Assembly: GCF_051652165.1 (NCBI RefSeq)
Contig: NZ_JBOFTR010000004.1
Location: 248,001-312,000 of the forward strand
Length of the DNA: 64,000 nucleotides
Source: Plesiomonas sp051652165
Lineage (GTDB): Bacteria > Pseudomonadota > Gammaproteobacteria > Enterobacterales > CAMTGL01
Direction of reading: 5' to 3'
The notes beneath the pieces were generated by a model, which was given only the letters and a program-made list of their open reading frames with translations, was not told where the DNA came from and ran no database searches. Positions 1 through 8,420 of the stretch are shown piece by piece (position 1 is the stretch's first letter; each line of letters opens with the position of its first letter). The translations under genes were made by a program, and so were the position numbers.

Positions 1-1184
1 ATACAGTCGAGGCTTCTTGGAAAGCCCTGCTTGCCGGTCAGAGTGGCATTAGCCTGATCGAACACTTTGATACCACCGCTTTTGCAACCCGTTTTGCTGG
101 CTTGGTGAAAAATTTTAATTGCGAAGAGTATCTGTCGCGTAAAGACGCGCGAAAAATGGATCTTTTTATTCAATACGGTATTGCTGCCGGAGTTCAAGCA
201 TTCGATGATTCAGGCTTAATCGTCAATGAGCAAAATGCGCATCGTATTGGTGTTGCGGTAGGTTCAGGTATCGGCGGGCTTGGCTTGATAGAAGAGAACC
301 ACAATGCACTGCTCAGTGGCGGCCCGCGTAAGATTAGCCCGTTTTTTGTGCCTTCTACTATTGTAAATATGATTGCAGGGCATTTGTCTATCATACGTGG
401 GTTACGTGGCCCGAATATTGCTGTTTCTACGGCCTGTTCTACAGGCGTACACAATATTGGCCATGCAGCGCGTATGATTGCTTACGGTGATGCTGATGCT
501 ATGCTGGCTGGTGGGTCAGAAAAAGCGAGTACGCCAATGGGCATGGGTGGGTTTGCCGCTGCCCGAGCACTGTCTACCCGCAATGATGATCCGCAAGCAG
601 CAAGCCGCCCATGGGATCGTGATCGTGACGGCTTCGTGCTGGGCGATGGCGCAGGGATGATGGTGCTCGAAGAGTACGAGCACGCCAAAGCCCGTGGCGC
701 AAAAATTTATGCCGAGTTAGTGGGTTTTGGGATGAGCGGTGATGCTTATCACATGACATCGCCTCCGGCTGATGGCGCAGGCGCAGCACTGGCGATGGTC
801 AATGCCATTCGTGATGCTGGTGTTGATGTTAGCCAGATTCAGTATGTAAACGCGCACGGTACATCAACGCCGGCCGGCGATATTGCCGAAACGCGTGCGG
901 TAAAGAGCGTGTTTGGTGACTTCTCCAAGCAGGTTATGGTGAGCTCAACAAAATCAATGACGGGCCACTTGTTGGGGGCTGCAGGTTCTGTTGAAGCTAT
1001 TTTTACCGTGATGTCGTTAAACGATCAGGCGATTGCGCCGACAATCAATTTAGATAATCCAGATGATGAGTGTGATTTGGATTATGTACCACATGAAGCA
1101 CGTCAGGCGCATATTGAATATGCACTGTGTAACTCATTTGGTTTTGGCGGTACGAATGGTTCGTTGCTTTTTCGCAAAATGTAG
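1..1184 (+). CDS. fabF: beta-ketoacyl-ACP synthase II (5'-truncated by window edge)
   Basis: Condensing enzyme of fatty-acid elongation (KAS II), cytoplasmic, joining malonyl-ACP to acyl-ACP. The reading frame is open from base 3, upstream of the first ATG at 102, so the N terminus lies outside the window. Thiolase-fold landmarks are all visible: the nucleophile Cys in STACSTG, the two active-site histidines in NAHGTST and in STKSMTGHLLGAAG, and the C-terminal GFGGTNGSLLF. Only about 20 residues appear to be missing compared with the usual length of about 413. pabC, mltG, tmk and holB follow, the order seen after fabF in enterobacteria. A terminator-like hairpin follows the stop codon, so fabF probably ends its own transcript. 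Identity is very secure. Confidence 0.97.
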   Translation, partial: TVEASWKALLAGQSGISLIEHFDTTAFATRFAGLVKNFNCEEYLSRKDARKMDLFIQYGIAAGVQAFDDSGLIVNEQNAHRIGVAVGSGIGGLGLIEENHNALLSGGPRKISPFFVPSTIVNMIAGHLSIIRGLRGPNIAVSTACSTGVHNIGHAARMIAYGDADAMLAGGSEKASTPMGMGGFAAARALSTRNDDPQAASRPWDRDRDGFVLGDGAGMMVLEEYEHAKARGAKIYAELVGFGMSGDAYHMTSPPADGAGAALAMVNAIRDAGVDVSQIQYVNAHGTSTPAGDIAETRAVKSVFGDFSKQVMVSSTKSMTGHLLGAAGSVEAIFTVMSLNDQAIAPTINLDNPDDECDLDYVPHEARQAHIEYALCNSFGFGGTNGSLLFRKM

Positions 1185-1236
1185 CAATTAATTTATTCTT
1201 CCCTGAGTTTGTTATATTCAGGTAGATAATCTTAAG

Positions 1237-1264
1237 ACCCGATACGACAGTATTGGGTTTTTTT
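1237..1264 (+). terminator. Rho-independent terminator after fabF
   Basis: A 9-bp stem (ACCCGATAC at 1237-1245 with GTATTGGGT at 1250-1258, one G-U pair), a 4-base loop and a run of seven T. It lies about 50 bases after the fabF stop and before pabC. Confidence 0.8.
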
Positions 1265-1402
1265 GTCTGTTACACCTGGCTGTATAGATACGATAAAATA
1301 GGTAATACGATAGGTTTGTATCCATATTTGTTTAGCTTTGTTTAGCAGAGGGATAAATGCAAAAGACAATATTCAACGGAAAAACCCATAATAGGTATAG
1401 CT

Positions 1403-2233
1403 ATGCTCATTAATGGTCTTCGAGATGCGCAATTAAATGTAGCAGATCGGGGGTTAGCTTACGGTGATGGTAGCTTTACGACAGCGCGTGTTGTGCGGGG
1501 GAAAGTGCAATTACAGCAAGCACATATTGAACGTTTATGGTCTGCATGTCAGCGTTTATCGATTACTTTTCCTGATATAGCCATATTGCAAAGCGAAATA
1601 GAGATGGTAGCACGCGAGATTGATCAGGGTATATTGAAGGTGATCATTACACGTGGGCTTGGTGGGCGTGGGTATAGCAGTATCAATTGTGATAATACGA
1701 CACGAATTATCAGTGTCGCACAATGGCCGATGCAGTATACACAGTGGCAACACGAGGGTATTCGGCTGGGTGAAAGCCAAATTTCATTGGGGATCAACCC
1801 ATTGTTGGCTGGAATGAAGCACTTAAACCGTCTTGAACAGGTATTGATTCGTCAGCAGCTTGATCAACATAATGCAGTGAATCCTCTTCAGATTGCTCTT
1901 GATGATCTTATCGTTTGTGATAGTGCTGGTTATGTGGTGGAGTGCTGTGCCGCTAATGTGTTTTGGCGTAAAGGGCAACATTTGTTTACACCACAGCTAG
2001 ATTGGGCAGGTGTTAGTGGAGTCATGCGTAAGTATATTATGGCCTATTGTGACCAACAGGGTTGGCATTGTGAGGCGGTACGAGAAACAGTAAAAACACT
2101 GGCTGATGCCGATGAGATATTCATATGCAATGCGCTTTTACCTGTCGTTCCGGTAAGATATTTCCAGCATCGGCAGTTTTCAGATTTTTCTGCAACTCGG
2201 CAGATTCAACGTTTTTTGGACGATAGTTTGTAA
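1403..2233 (+). CDS. pabC: aminodeoxychorismate lyase
   Basis: PLP enzyme of fold type IV that converts 4-amino-4-deoxychorismate to p-aminobenzoate and pyruvate in folate synthesis. The N terminus has the family start LINGL...ADRGLAYGDGSF. The PLP lysine is in GMKHLNRLEQVL around residue 138, and the C-terminal part carries the usual E-x-C-C-A-A-N-V-F segment. Length 276 aa against about 269 in E. coli. The ATG at 1403 gives the family N terminus although its Shine-Dalgarno is weak. The stop codon overlaps the mltG start by one base (TAATG), implying coupled translation with the next gene. Confidence 0.95.
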   Translation: MLINGLRDAQLNVADRGLAYGDGSFTTARVVRGKVQLQQAHIERLWSACQRLSITFPDIAILQSEIEMVAREIDQGILKVIITRGLGGRGYSSINCDNTTRIISVAQWPMQYTQWQHEGIRLGESQISLGINPLLAGMKHLNRLEQVLIRQQLDQHNAVNPLQIALDDLIVCDSAGYVVECCAANVFWRKGQHLFTPQLDWAGVSGVMRKYIMAYCDQQGWHCEAVRETVKTLADADEIFICNALLPVVPVRYFQHRQFSDFSATRQIQRFLDDSL

Positions 2234-3243
2234 TGAAAAAAGTTGCTTTTATTTTATCTGTTGTAGGTTTAATGGCCGCACTTTTAGTGTTCTTTTTTTA
2301 CAACAAAGTTGAACAGTTTGCAGATCAGAAACTTAATCCTGTGCAAGATATGATCTTAACGGTCAAGCCAGGTACAGGACAAATTGCATTAGCTGAGTTG
2401 CTTGAGCAGCGTGGATTGCTCAAAAGTGCAGATTTATTGCCTTGGCTATTACGTATTGATCCTCAATACGCCCGTTATAAAGCAGGGAGTTATCGTCTAC
2501 AAAAAAATATGACAGTACGTGATTTACTCTTGTTGTTGGTTAGCGGAAAAGAAGTGCAACTGAGTATTCGTTTTATTGAAGGTACACGTTTTAGTGAGTG
2601 GCTGCCAATTTTAAATAATGCACCTTACATTGAGCATGATCTGCAAGGGCTAACTGAGAAGCAAATTGCTGAAAAAATAGGTATAAAAGATGGCAATATT
2701 GAAGGTTGGTTGTTCCCTGATACTTATCACTATGTGGTAGGAACATCAGCACTGGATATTTTACAACGTGCTCATAAGCGAATGGAAAAAGAGCTGGCCG
2801 CTACGTGGAAAAATCGGGCATCAGATTTACCGTTAACATCACCATACCAGTTATTGATTTTAGCTTCCATCATCGAAAAAGAGACAGCTATTGAGAGCGA
2901 AAGAGCCCGTGTAAGTTCAGTATTTGTAAACCGTTTACGCTTAAACATGCGTTTGCAAACTGATCCAACAGTAATTTACGGGATGGGGGATAGCTACAAA
3001 GGCAATATTACCCGTAAAGATTTACAAACCCCAACACCGTTTAATACCTATACGATTTCAGGCTTACCACCAACCCCGATTGCAATGCCAGGGCTTGCTT
3101 CATTAGCTGCTGCTGCACAACCAGATACGACACAATATCTCTATTTTGTGGCTGATGGCAGTGGCGGACACCAATTTTCAACCAATTTAAATGCGCATAA
3201 CCAAGCGGTGCGCAGCTACATTAAACAACTTAAGAGAGAGTAA
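2233..3243 (+). CDS. mltG: endolytic murein transglycosylase MltG (YceG family)
   Basis: Inner-membrane lytic transglycosylase that cuts nascent glycan strands and sets their length. It has a single N-terminal membrane anchor (residues about 4-22), a LysM-like region, and the YceG catalytic domain with the conserved glutamate in ASIIEKETAIESER and the LQTDPTVIYG and GLPPTPI motifs near the C terminus. Length 336 aa, close to the E. coli enzyme (340). Starts on the last base of the pabC stop codon; tmk begins six bases after its stop, so pabC-mltG-tmk-holB-tatD reads as one operon. Confidence 0.95.
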   Translation: MKKVAFILSVVGLMAALLVFFFYNKVEQFADQKLNPVQDMILTVKPGTGQIALAELLEQRGLLKSADLLPWLLRIDPQYARYKAGSYRLQKNMTVRDLLLLLVSGKEVQLSIRFIEGTRFSEWLPILNNAPYIEHDLQGLTEKQIAEKIGIKDGNIEGWLFPDTYHYVVGTSALDILQRAHKRMEKELAATWKNRASDLPLTSPYQLLILASIIEKETAIESERARVSSVFVNRLRLNMRLQTDPTVIYGMGDSYKGNITRKDLQTPTPFNTYTISGLPPTPIAMPGLASLAAAAQPDTTQYLYFVADGSGGHQFSTNLNAHNQAVRSYIKQLKRE

Positions 3244-3248
3244 TCACC

Positions 3249-3884
3249 GTGGCCGGTAAGTTTATTGTGATTGAAGGGCTGGAGGGGGCAGGTAAAACCA
3301 CTGCTCAGCAGACTGTCGTACAAGTATTACAAGCCAGAGGCATTACTGATTTGGTTTTTACCCGTGAACCGGGGGGAACACCGCTTGCAGAGCGTTTGCG
3401 CAGTTTGATTAAAGAGGGGCATCCTGAAGAGAATTTAACGGATAAAGCAGAAGTGTTGATGCTATATGCTGCGCGTATTCAATTAGTTGAGAATGTTATT
3501 TTACCTGCAATGCAGCGTGACGCATGGGTGATCGGAGATAGACATGATCTCTCTTCACAGGCTTATCAGGGCGGTGGCCGCGGTATTGATCCGGTATTAT
3601 TAACCACACTGCGTGATACGGTACTGGGTGATTTTCGCCCCGATTTAACGTTGTATTTGGATATTGACCCAGCCTTAGGGTTACAACGGGCTCGTGCTCG
3701 TGGGGCTTTAGATCGTATCGAACAGCAGGCGTTGGCTTTTTTTGAACGTAGCCGTGAACGTTATTTATCTTTTGCGAAGGCTGATTCACGCATCAAAACC
3801 ATTGATGCAGGCCAGACATTAGAGCAAGTTACCGCCTCAATTCGCGATACACTAAATGCATGGTTGGATGCACAGGAGAGTTGA
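3249..3884 (+). CDS. tmk: thymidylate kinase
   Basis: Phosphorylates dTMP to dTDP. P-loop GLEGAGKTT at residues about 9-17, the DR(Y/H) region GDRHDLSSQAYQGGGRG, and TREPGGTPLAERLR for substrate binding. Length 211 aa, normal for the family. A GTG start (3249) is used: it is the only start that keeps the whole N-terminal MAGKFIVIEGLEGAGK segment after the mltG stop. The stop at 3882-3884 lies one base before the holB GTG. Confidence 0.96.
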   Translation: MAGKFIVIEGLEGAGKTTAQQTVVQVLQARGITDLVFTREPGGTPLAERLRSLIKEGHPEENLTDKAEVLMLYAARIQLVENVILPAMQRDAWVIGDRHDLSSQAYQGGGRGIDPVLLTTLRDTVLGDFRPDLTLYLDIDPALGLQRARARGALDRIEQQALAFFERSRERYLSFAKADSRIKTIDAGQTLEQVTASIRDTLNAWLDAQES

Positions 3885-3885
3885 A

Positions 3886-4896
3886 GTGCTTTATCCTTGG
3901 TTAACGGCGCGTTACCAGCAGATTGTGCAGCCTTACCTGCATGGGCAGGGGCACCATGCTCTGTTATTGAGCAGCTTGCCGGGGATGGGGGTTGAGTCTC
4001 TGGCAAATGCATTGTCAACACGGTTGCTCTGTTCCGATCCGCAAGATGAACAGCCTTGCGGCCAGTGCCACAGTTGTCAGCTTATTGCAGCAGGTACGCA
4101 CCCTGATCTTTATACAGTTATGTCTGAGGCGGGAAAAACCCAAATTGGGGTTGATCGTATCCGGCAGGTGTGTGAAAAGCTGTACGCACATGCCCAACAG
4201 GGCGGGGCGAAAGTGGTGTGGATTTCACAGGCTGAAAAGCTGAATGAGGCCTCAGCAAATGCGTTATTAAAAACATTGGAAGAGCCTCCGGCTGCGACAT
4301 TTTTTTTGCTGGCAGCCGGTGAGTCAGACAGATTATTGCCAACGATAACGAGCCGTTGTCAGCGGTGGTATTTTACTGCACCGAGTGAGCGACCTGCGAT
4401 ACATTGGGTATTAAAACAGTGGTTAGGTGGGGCTGACAATAACCTGTGTCAATCTCCGAACTCTGCCCAAATTTCGCAAGCACAGGTTGCTTTGCGTTTA
4501 TCACAAGGTGCGCCATTGGCCGCTTTAGCTCTGCTCAGTAATGGTACATTATTACGCCGACAACAGGTACTTACTGCATTTCAACAATTTATGCAGAATA
4601 AAAACGCCATGGTATTGGCTGATTGCACTGCTAAAGAGTCTTGTGCCGATAATCTGGCATGGATTATTAGTTTACTGAATGAGGCCAATGCTGTTGCATT
4701 AGGTGCATCACTCGTGCGGGTTAACAGCGATATGTTGGCAGTGATAGATACTGTATTACAGCATATCAGCGTGGTAACTTTACAGCAGTGGTTACAGCAG
4801 ATTATACGTGTCCGCCATGAGCTGATAACATCACCTGCATTGAACACTCCTCTACTATTAGCAGACCTGTGGTTTATGCTACATCATGATATTTGA
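3886..4896 (+). CDS. holB: DNA polymerase III delta-prime subunit
   Basis: Clamp-loader subunit that opens the loader to place the beta clamp on DNA. The AAA+ fold has four zinc-binding cysteines (LCSDPQDEQPCGQCHSC), the delta-prime segment NALLKTLEEPP and the SRC motif in ITSRCQRW. Starting from GTG 3886 (AGGAG at 3874-3878) gives MLYPWLTARYQQ, matching the E. coli N terminus; a further-upstream ATG at 3856 would overlap tmk and adds unrelated residues. 336 aa against 334 in E. coli. The C-terminal third is the least conserved part, as in other HolB proteins. Confidence 0.94.
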   Translation: MLYPWLTARYQQIVQPYLHGQGHHALLLSSLPGMGVESLANALSTRLLCSDPQDEQPCGQCHSCQLIAAGTHPDLYTVMSEAGKTQIGVDRIRQVCEKLYAHAQQGGAKVVWISQAEKLNEASANALLKTLEEPPAATFFLLAAGESDRLLPTITSRCQRWYFTAPSERPAIHWVLKQWLGGADNNLCQSPNSAQISQAQVALRLSQGAPLAALALLSNGTLLRRQQVLTAFQQFMQNKNAMVLADCTAKESCADNLAWIISLLNEANAVALGASLVRVNSDMLAVIDTVLQHISVVTLQQWLQQIIRVRHELITSPALNTPLLLADLWFMLHHDI

Positions 4897-4923
4897 GCCA
4901 GATATTTCTCTAAGGAGCTCACT

Positions 4924-5709
4924 GTGTTTTTAATTGATTCCCATTGTCATCTTGATGGGCTGAACTACGAGACCTTGCATAAAGATGTTGATGCTGTACT
5001 CGATCACGCAAAAGCGTGCGGTGTTGGACATGTCTTAAGTGTGGGCGTGACATTAGAACGCTACCCACAATTAAAGGCGATGGTTGCGCACCGTAACGAT
5101 GTCTCTCTCTCTTGCGGTGTACACCCGCTTGATCTTGATACTCCTTTTGATGTCGAGCAGTTACGTCAAATTACGGCTGAACCTCAGGTTGTGGCGCTGG
5201 GCGAAACGGGCCTTGATTATTACTACAGTAAAGACACGGTTGAACTACAACAGCGTGTTTTTCGCGAACATATTCGAATTGCTCGTGAGGTGGGTAAGCC
5301 ATTGATTGTGCATACCCGTGATGCGGGTGATGATACCTTGCGTATTTTGCGTGAAGAGAACGCACAAGAGTGCGGCGGGGTGATCCACTGCTTTACTGAA
5401 ACCGCTGAGTTTGCGCAACAGGCTTTGGCTCTCGGATTTTACATCTCAGTTTCTGGCATTATTACTTTCCGTAATGCCCATGAACTGCGCGAAGCGGTAC
5501 GTGAAGTACCGTTAGAGCGTTTGCTGGTGGAAACTGACTCACCTTATCTTGCACCTGTGCCATACCGTGGCAAAGAGAATCAACCAGCATATGTTAAAGA
5601 TGTTGCTGAGTATGTCGCAACGTTGAAAGGCGTTTCTCTGGAAACGTTGGCAAAAGTGACAACGGATAACTTTGCTCGTTTATTTACAACGGCAAAAGTA
5701 GGATCTTAA
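4924..5709 (+). CDS. ycfH: TatD-family metal-dependent hydrolase (YcfH-like)
   Basis: Amidohydrolase-fold protein of the TatD DNase family; the cellular substrate of this paralogue is not firmly known. Metal ligands are visible: DSHCHLD at the N terminus, GETGLDYYY, HTRDAGDD, GVIHCFTE and the C-terminal ETDSPYLAP. 261 aa, near the usual 265. GTG start at 4924 with AAGGAG at 4912-4917. Last gene of the fabF-linked operon; it follows holB as ycfH does in E. coli, where ptsG would come next but is absent here. Confidence 0.93.
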   Translation: MFLIDSHCHLDGLNYETLHKDVDAVLDHAKACGVGHVLSVGVTLERYPQLKAMVAHRNDVSLSCGVHPLDLDTPFDVEQLRQITAEPQVVALGETGLDYYYSKDTVELQQRVFREHIRIAREVGKPLIVHTRDAGDDTLRILREENAQECGGVIHCFTETAEFAQQALALGFYISVSGIITFRNAHELREAVREVPLERLLVETDSPYLAPVPYRGKENQPAYVKDVAEYVATLKGVSLETLAKVTTDNFARLFTTAKVGS

Positions 5710-5738
5710 TCTAAGATTATGCGCTGTTTTTAGATAAT

Positions 5739-5769
5739 ATGCTGACTTAATGTCATATTTAGTCAGCAT
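5739..5769 (+). terminator. hairpin after the tatD-family gene
   Basis: Perfect 9-bp inverted repeat (ATGCTGACT at 5739-5747, AGTCAGCAT at 5761-5769) with a 13-base loop and only a weak T stretch after it. Plausible terminator of the pabC-tatD operon. The rest of the gap up to about 6035 is AT-rich with nothing else recognised. Confidence 0.55.
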
Positions 5770-6035
5770 TGCTAATTTTTATCCCTATGTTTTATATGGT
5801 TTTTTCTCTTGTAATCCTCTGATATCTCACCTATTTTTGTCATCTCTGTTTACACCCTTTTTCAGCATGCTCGTATTTTTTAGCGTATATATAGAATATG
5901 GTTGTTGATAAGGATTACCTTTATTTGCTTATTTCATTAATTGATAGCGTAATACTCTGATTATATTTAGTTTTCTCTTCTTACTTCCTTCTATATTGCC
6001 TGTTCTGCGGTTATTGAGTGTATCTTCGTTATTGA

Positions 6036-7220
6036 GTGATTGTTATGCCTCTATTTTTTCATCAATTATTATCTGGCCGTTTGACCCGTATTTTGATCCC
6101 TCTATTAATCGGTGTTTTTCTTAATACGGTTGCTTTATCAGAGTTGAATACACTTGTCCCTTTGTGGTTGAGTAAAGCACACGTATCTACATGGCAAATT
6201 GGTGTAGTTACCTCAGCTTACTATGTAGGTACATTGGTTGGTGCTTTGTTTGCTGGCCGATTTGTTATTTTATTTGGATATTCTCGTAGCTATCAGTTGT
6301 TTTGTTTGTTATTTATACTTTTCTGTGTTGGGCTCTGGTTACCTGAACAAACCATTACTTGGGCTTTAGTTCGTTTTTTAGTTGGATTTGCTTGCGCAGG
6401 AATTTGGGTTTCGATAGAGAGCTGGTTATTAACGCTGGGTGAGCCTAATGAGCGTGGGCAACTCTTGGCTATGTACATGGTCATTTTTTATCTCGGCTCA
6501 GTGGGGGGGCAATTAATGCTAACTGCCACGAATACCCATTTTTTACCCGCAATGTATTGGATTTGTGGGCTAATGTTCCTTGCAGCGTTGCCATTACTGA
6601 CCGTTAAAAATGAGCGAATGAGTGCGAAGGGTGAATCGGTTCGATTATTACCCATATTAAAACTGAAGTCTGCACGTATCGGTATTATTGGATGTTTATT
6701 ATCTGGCGTAGTGCTGGGTAGTTTGTTTGGTTTATTACCGCTATTTTTAGAACAGACTAAAATGGGGGATGCCGAAGTCGGCCGTTGGATGGCTTTGTTA
6801 ATTTCCGCCGCTATTATTGGGCAGCTTCCTATGGGAAGGTTAGCGGATAAATACGGGCGAAATACCGTATTATTGGCGCAAATAGTGATTACGTTAGTGT
6901 GTACTTGTTGGCTAATGCTTGATCATGCTCGTTGGGTATTGGCGATTGCATTGGTGGGCCTTGGTTTTGCCGCATTCACGCTATACCCTATTGCGATGGC
7001 GCAAGCCAGTGAGCAGGTTGAAAAACATGAGTTAGTGGCAATGAACCAAACATTGTTGTTAAGTTATACACTTGGTAGTTTAAGTGGGCCAATGATCTGT
7101 GCATTGATGATTGAGGCTATGGGGTATAATGGCCTGTTTGCATTAATAGCATTGGTTAACATTTTGTTTTTATTTGTATTATTACGACAGCCTCGCCATT
7201 GTAAAGTAACAAATGAGTAA
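6036..7220 (+). CDS. ycaD: MFS transporter of the YcaD family
   Basis: Twelve-helix major facilitator protein of the inner membrane; substrate unknown for YcaD. Family features: LNTLVPLWLSKAHVSTWQ near the N terminus, GRLADKYGR (loop 8-9 MFS motif) and AMNQTLLLSYTLGSLSGP in helix 11. 394 aa against 382 in E. coli. GTG 6036 and ATG 6045 are both possible starts, and no strong Shine-Dalgarno decides between them. Monocistronic, convergent with yciU, with a shared terminator in between. Confidence 0.88.
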   Translation: MIVMPLFFHQLLSGRLTRILIPLLIGVFLNTVALSELNTLVPLWLSKAHVSTWQIGVVTSAYYVGTLVGALFAGRFVILFGYSRSYQLFCLLFILFCVGLWLPEQTITWALVRFLVGFACAGIWVSIESWLLTLGEPNERGQLLAMYMVIFYLGSVGGQLMLTATNTHFLPAMYWICGLMFLAALPLLTVKNERMSAKGESVRLLPILKLKSARIGIIGCLLSGVVLGSLFGLLPLFLEQTKMGDAEVGRWMALLISAAIIGQLPMGRLADKYGRNTVLLAQIVITLVCTCWLMLDHARWVLAIALVGLGFAAFTLYPIAMAQASEQVEKHELVAMNQTLLLSYTLGSLSGPMICALMIEAMGYNGLFALIALVNILFLFVLLRQPRHCKVTNE

Positions 7221-7246
7221 AGTAATTAATAAAATAATATGACTGA

Positions 7247-7273
7247 CTGATAGGGCAGCAATTGCCCTATCAG
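7247..7273. terminator. bidirectional terminator between ycaD and yciU
   Basis: Perfect 11-bp inverted repeat (CTGATAGGGCA at 7247-7257, TGCCCTATCAG at 7263-7273) with a 5-base loop, located between two convergent genes. Confidence 0.75.
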
Positions 7274-7297
7274 TAAAAGGTTATTTAGCCAATAAGC

Positions 7298-7618
7298 TTA
7301 TTGTTTCCACTGAATATGGCACTCTTTATACTCTTTGTGGCGATTAAGTAGTACTCGTGCAAAAATGTCATCAATAACATCGTTTTTATTGACTAAACCT
7401 ATCACAATTTCAGCATAAGTATCCGCATCAGTAGGAATACCCATTTCACTACTCCAGTCCTCACTCAGATCAGTAAGTTCAGCAGCACCACGCTCTTCAA
7501 ATTGCAAGTTGAAGAGAATAATATCTGCAGGATCAAGGTTATCTGAAGCAAGCTCTAGAAAAATATCATACGCATTATCAATTAGCTCATCTTCAGTCCA
7601 GCACGGTTGTTCGCTCAT
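7298..7618 (-). CDS. yciU: YciU family protein (DUF440)
   Basis: Small acidic cytoplasmic protein of unknown function (DUF440; a dsDNA-mimic role has been proposed for the family). The diagnostic block AYDIFLELASDNLDPADI followed by LFNLQFEERG is present, as is the C-terminal CHIQW. The ATG at 7618 gives 106 aa, the family length; an ATG 33 bases upstream only adds non-conserved residues. Many Asp and Glu residues, in line with the DNA-mimic idea. Confidence 0.92.
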   Translation of the reverse strand: MSEQPCWTEDELIDNAYDIFLELASDNLDPADIILFNLQFEERGAAELTDLSEDWSSEMGIPTDADTYAEIVIGLVNKNDVIDDIFARVLLNRHKEYKECHIQWKQ

Positions 7619-7811
7619 TTTTTTCTCTGCATGGTTAATGATAGGAAACATATCTAAGTATTAAACCACTAAATGTATATTTATCCCACATTTATGCACA
7701 GAGAGTTTCATCAATATCTACCTAGAGATTAGTGGGGATATAAAAGATGATATCGCAGGTAAACACCAGATATATCACTGTCATGATTTAATTTGTAACA
7801 CAATATAGAGA

Positions 7812-8336
7812 GTGAATACTTTAGATCTGATCTTATTGAGCGTACGATTTAATAATTATGTGCATTGTTGCACTTCTGATTTTTATCGTTTTCTACTACG
7901 ATTTAGTAAGTGGCTACCATATATTATGAATAATAAATGGATTTCCCCTTTTGTGCAGACTTACAGCGCAGCATATCTGTTATTTATCGGTCTTGATGGT
8001 TTATTTTCACTGTTTATTGATATTAGTGAAGTAATAATTGGTATTGGATTATCAAGCTATTTTTTTGCAATGAAATACGCTATTCGCTGTATTCCTAAAG
8101 ATGAGCCGTTTTTTCAACACTCTGTTATTGCTGCATTTCTCATCACATCTCTTATTAATATTTCGGCTGTGGGGGTTGTTTTGTTAATGTTTATTTCAGG
8201 TGGGTTTTATTTCTCTAAAATGACATCATACTTCACACCTTCAATGATCATTGAATATCAATTATTTTCACTATTTTTTATCATTATCGGTGTAAAATAC
8301 TACGGAAAACAGACAATGAAACGTTATAACAATTAA
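7812..8336 (+). CDS. hypothetical integral membrane protein
   Basis: I do not recognise this 174-aa protein. It has about three to four hydrophobic stretches (roughly residues 50-75, 77-90, 103-130 and 145-162) and a basic C terminus, suggesting a small inner-membrane protein. The GTG start at 7812 has only an AGAGAG-like element just upstream; an internal ATG (MNNKWISP, residue 39) is an alternative start. It stands alone between yciU (opposite strand) and the FUSC gene, from which it is separated by about 80 bases. Base composition is AT-rich like its neighbours. Confidence 0.55.
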   Translation: MNTLDLILLSVRFNNYVHCCTSDFYRFLLRFSKWLPYIMNNKWISPFVQTYSAAYLLFIGLDGLFSLFIDISEVIIGIGLSSYFFAMKYAIRCIPKDEPFFQHSVIAAFLITSLINISAVGVVLLMFISGGFYFSKMTSYFTPSMIIEYQLFSLFFIIIGVKYYGKQTMKRYNN

Positions 8337-8380
8337 TTTAATTTTTTATCGAACGTTATGTAATGTTTTTCGTTGTTTAT

Positions 8381-8410
8381 TTGACAATTTGTCATATTAG
8401 TAAATGATAT
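8381..8410 (+). promoter_or_regulatory. candidate sigma-70 promoter before the FUSC gene
   Basis: TTGACA at 8381-8386 and TGATAT at 8405-8410 with an 18-base spacer. The -10 box is only about 10 bases from the ATG at 8421 and no Shine-Dalgarno is seen, so either the mRNA is nearly leaderless, or the promoter or start call is wrong. Confidence 0.35.
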
Positions 8411-8420
8411 ATTATATTGT

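Noticed and set aside
194..789. ORFs overlapping fabF on either strand
   Set aside because: They lie entirely inside the conserved fabF coding sequence and show no recognisable protein features.
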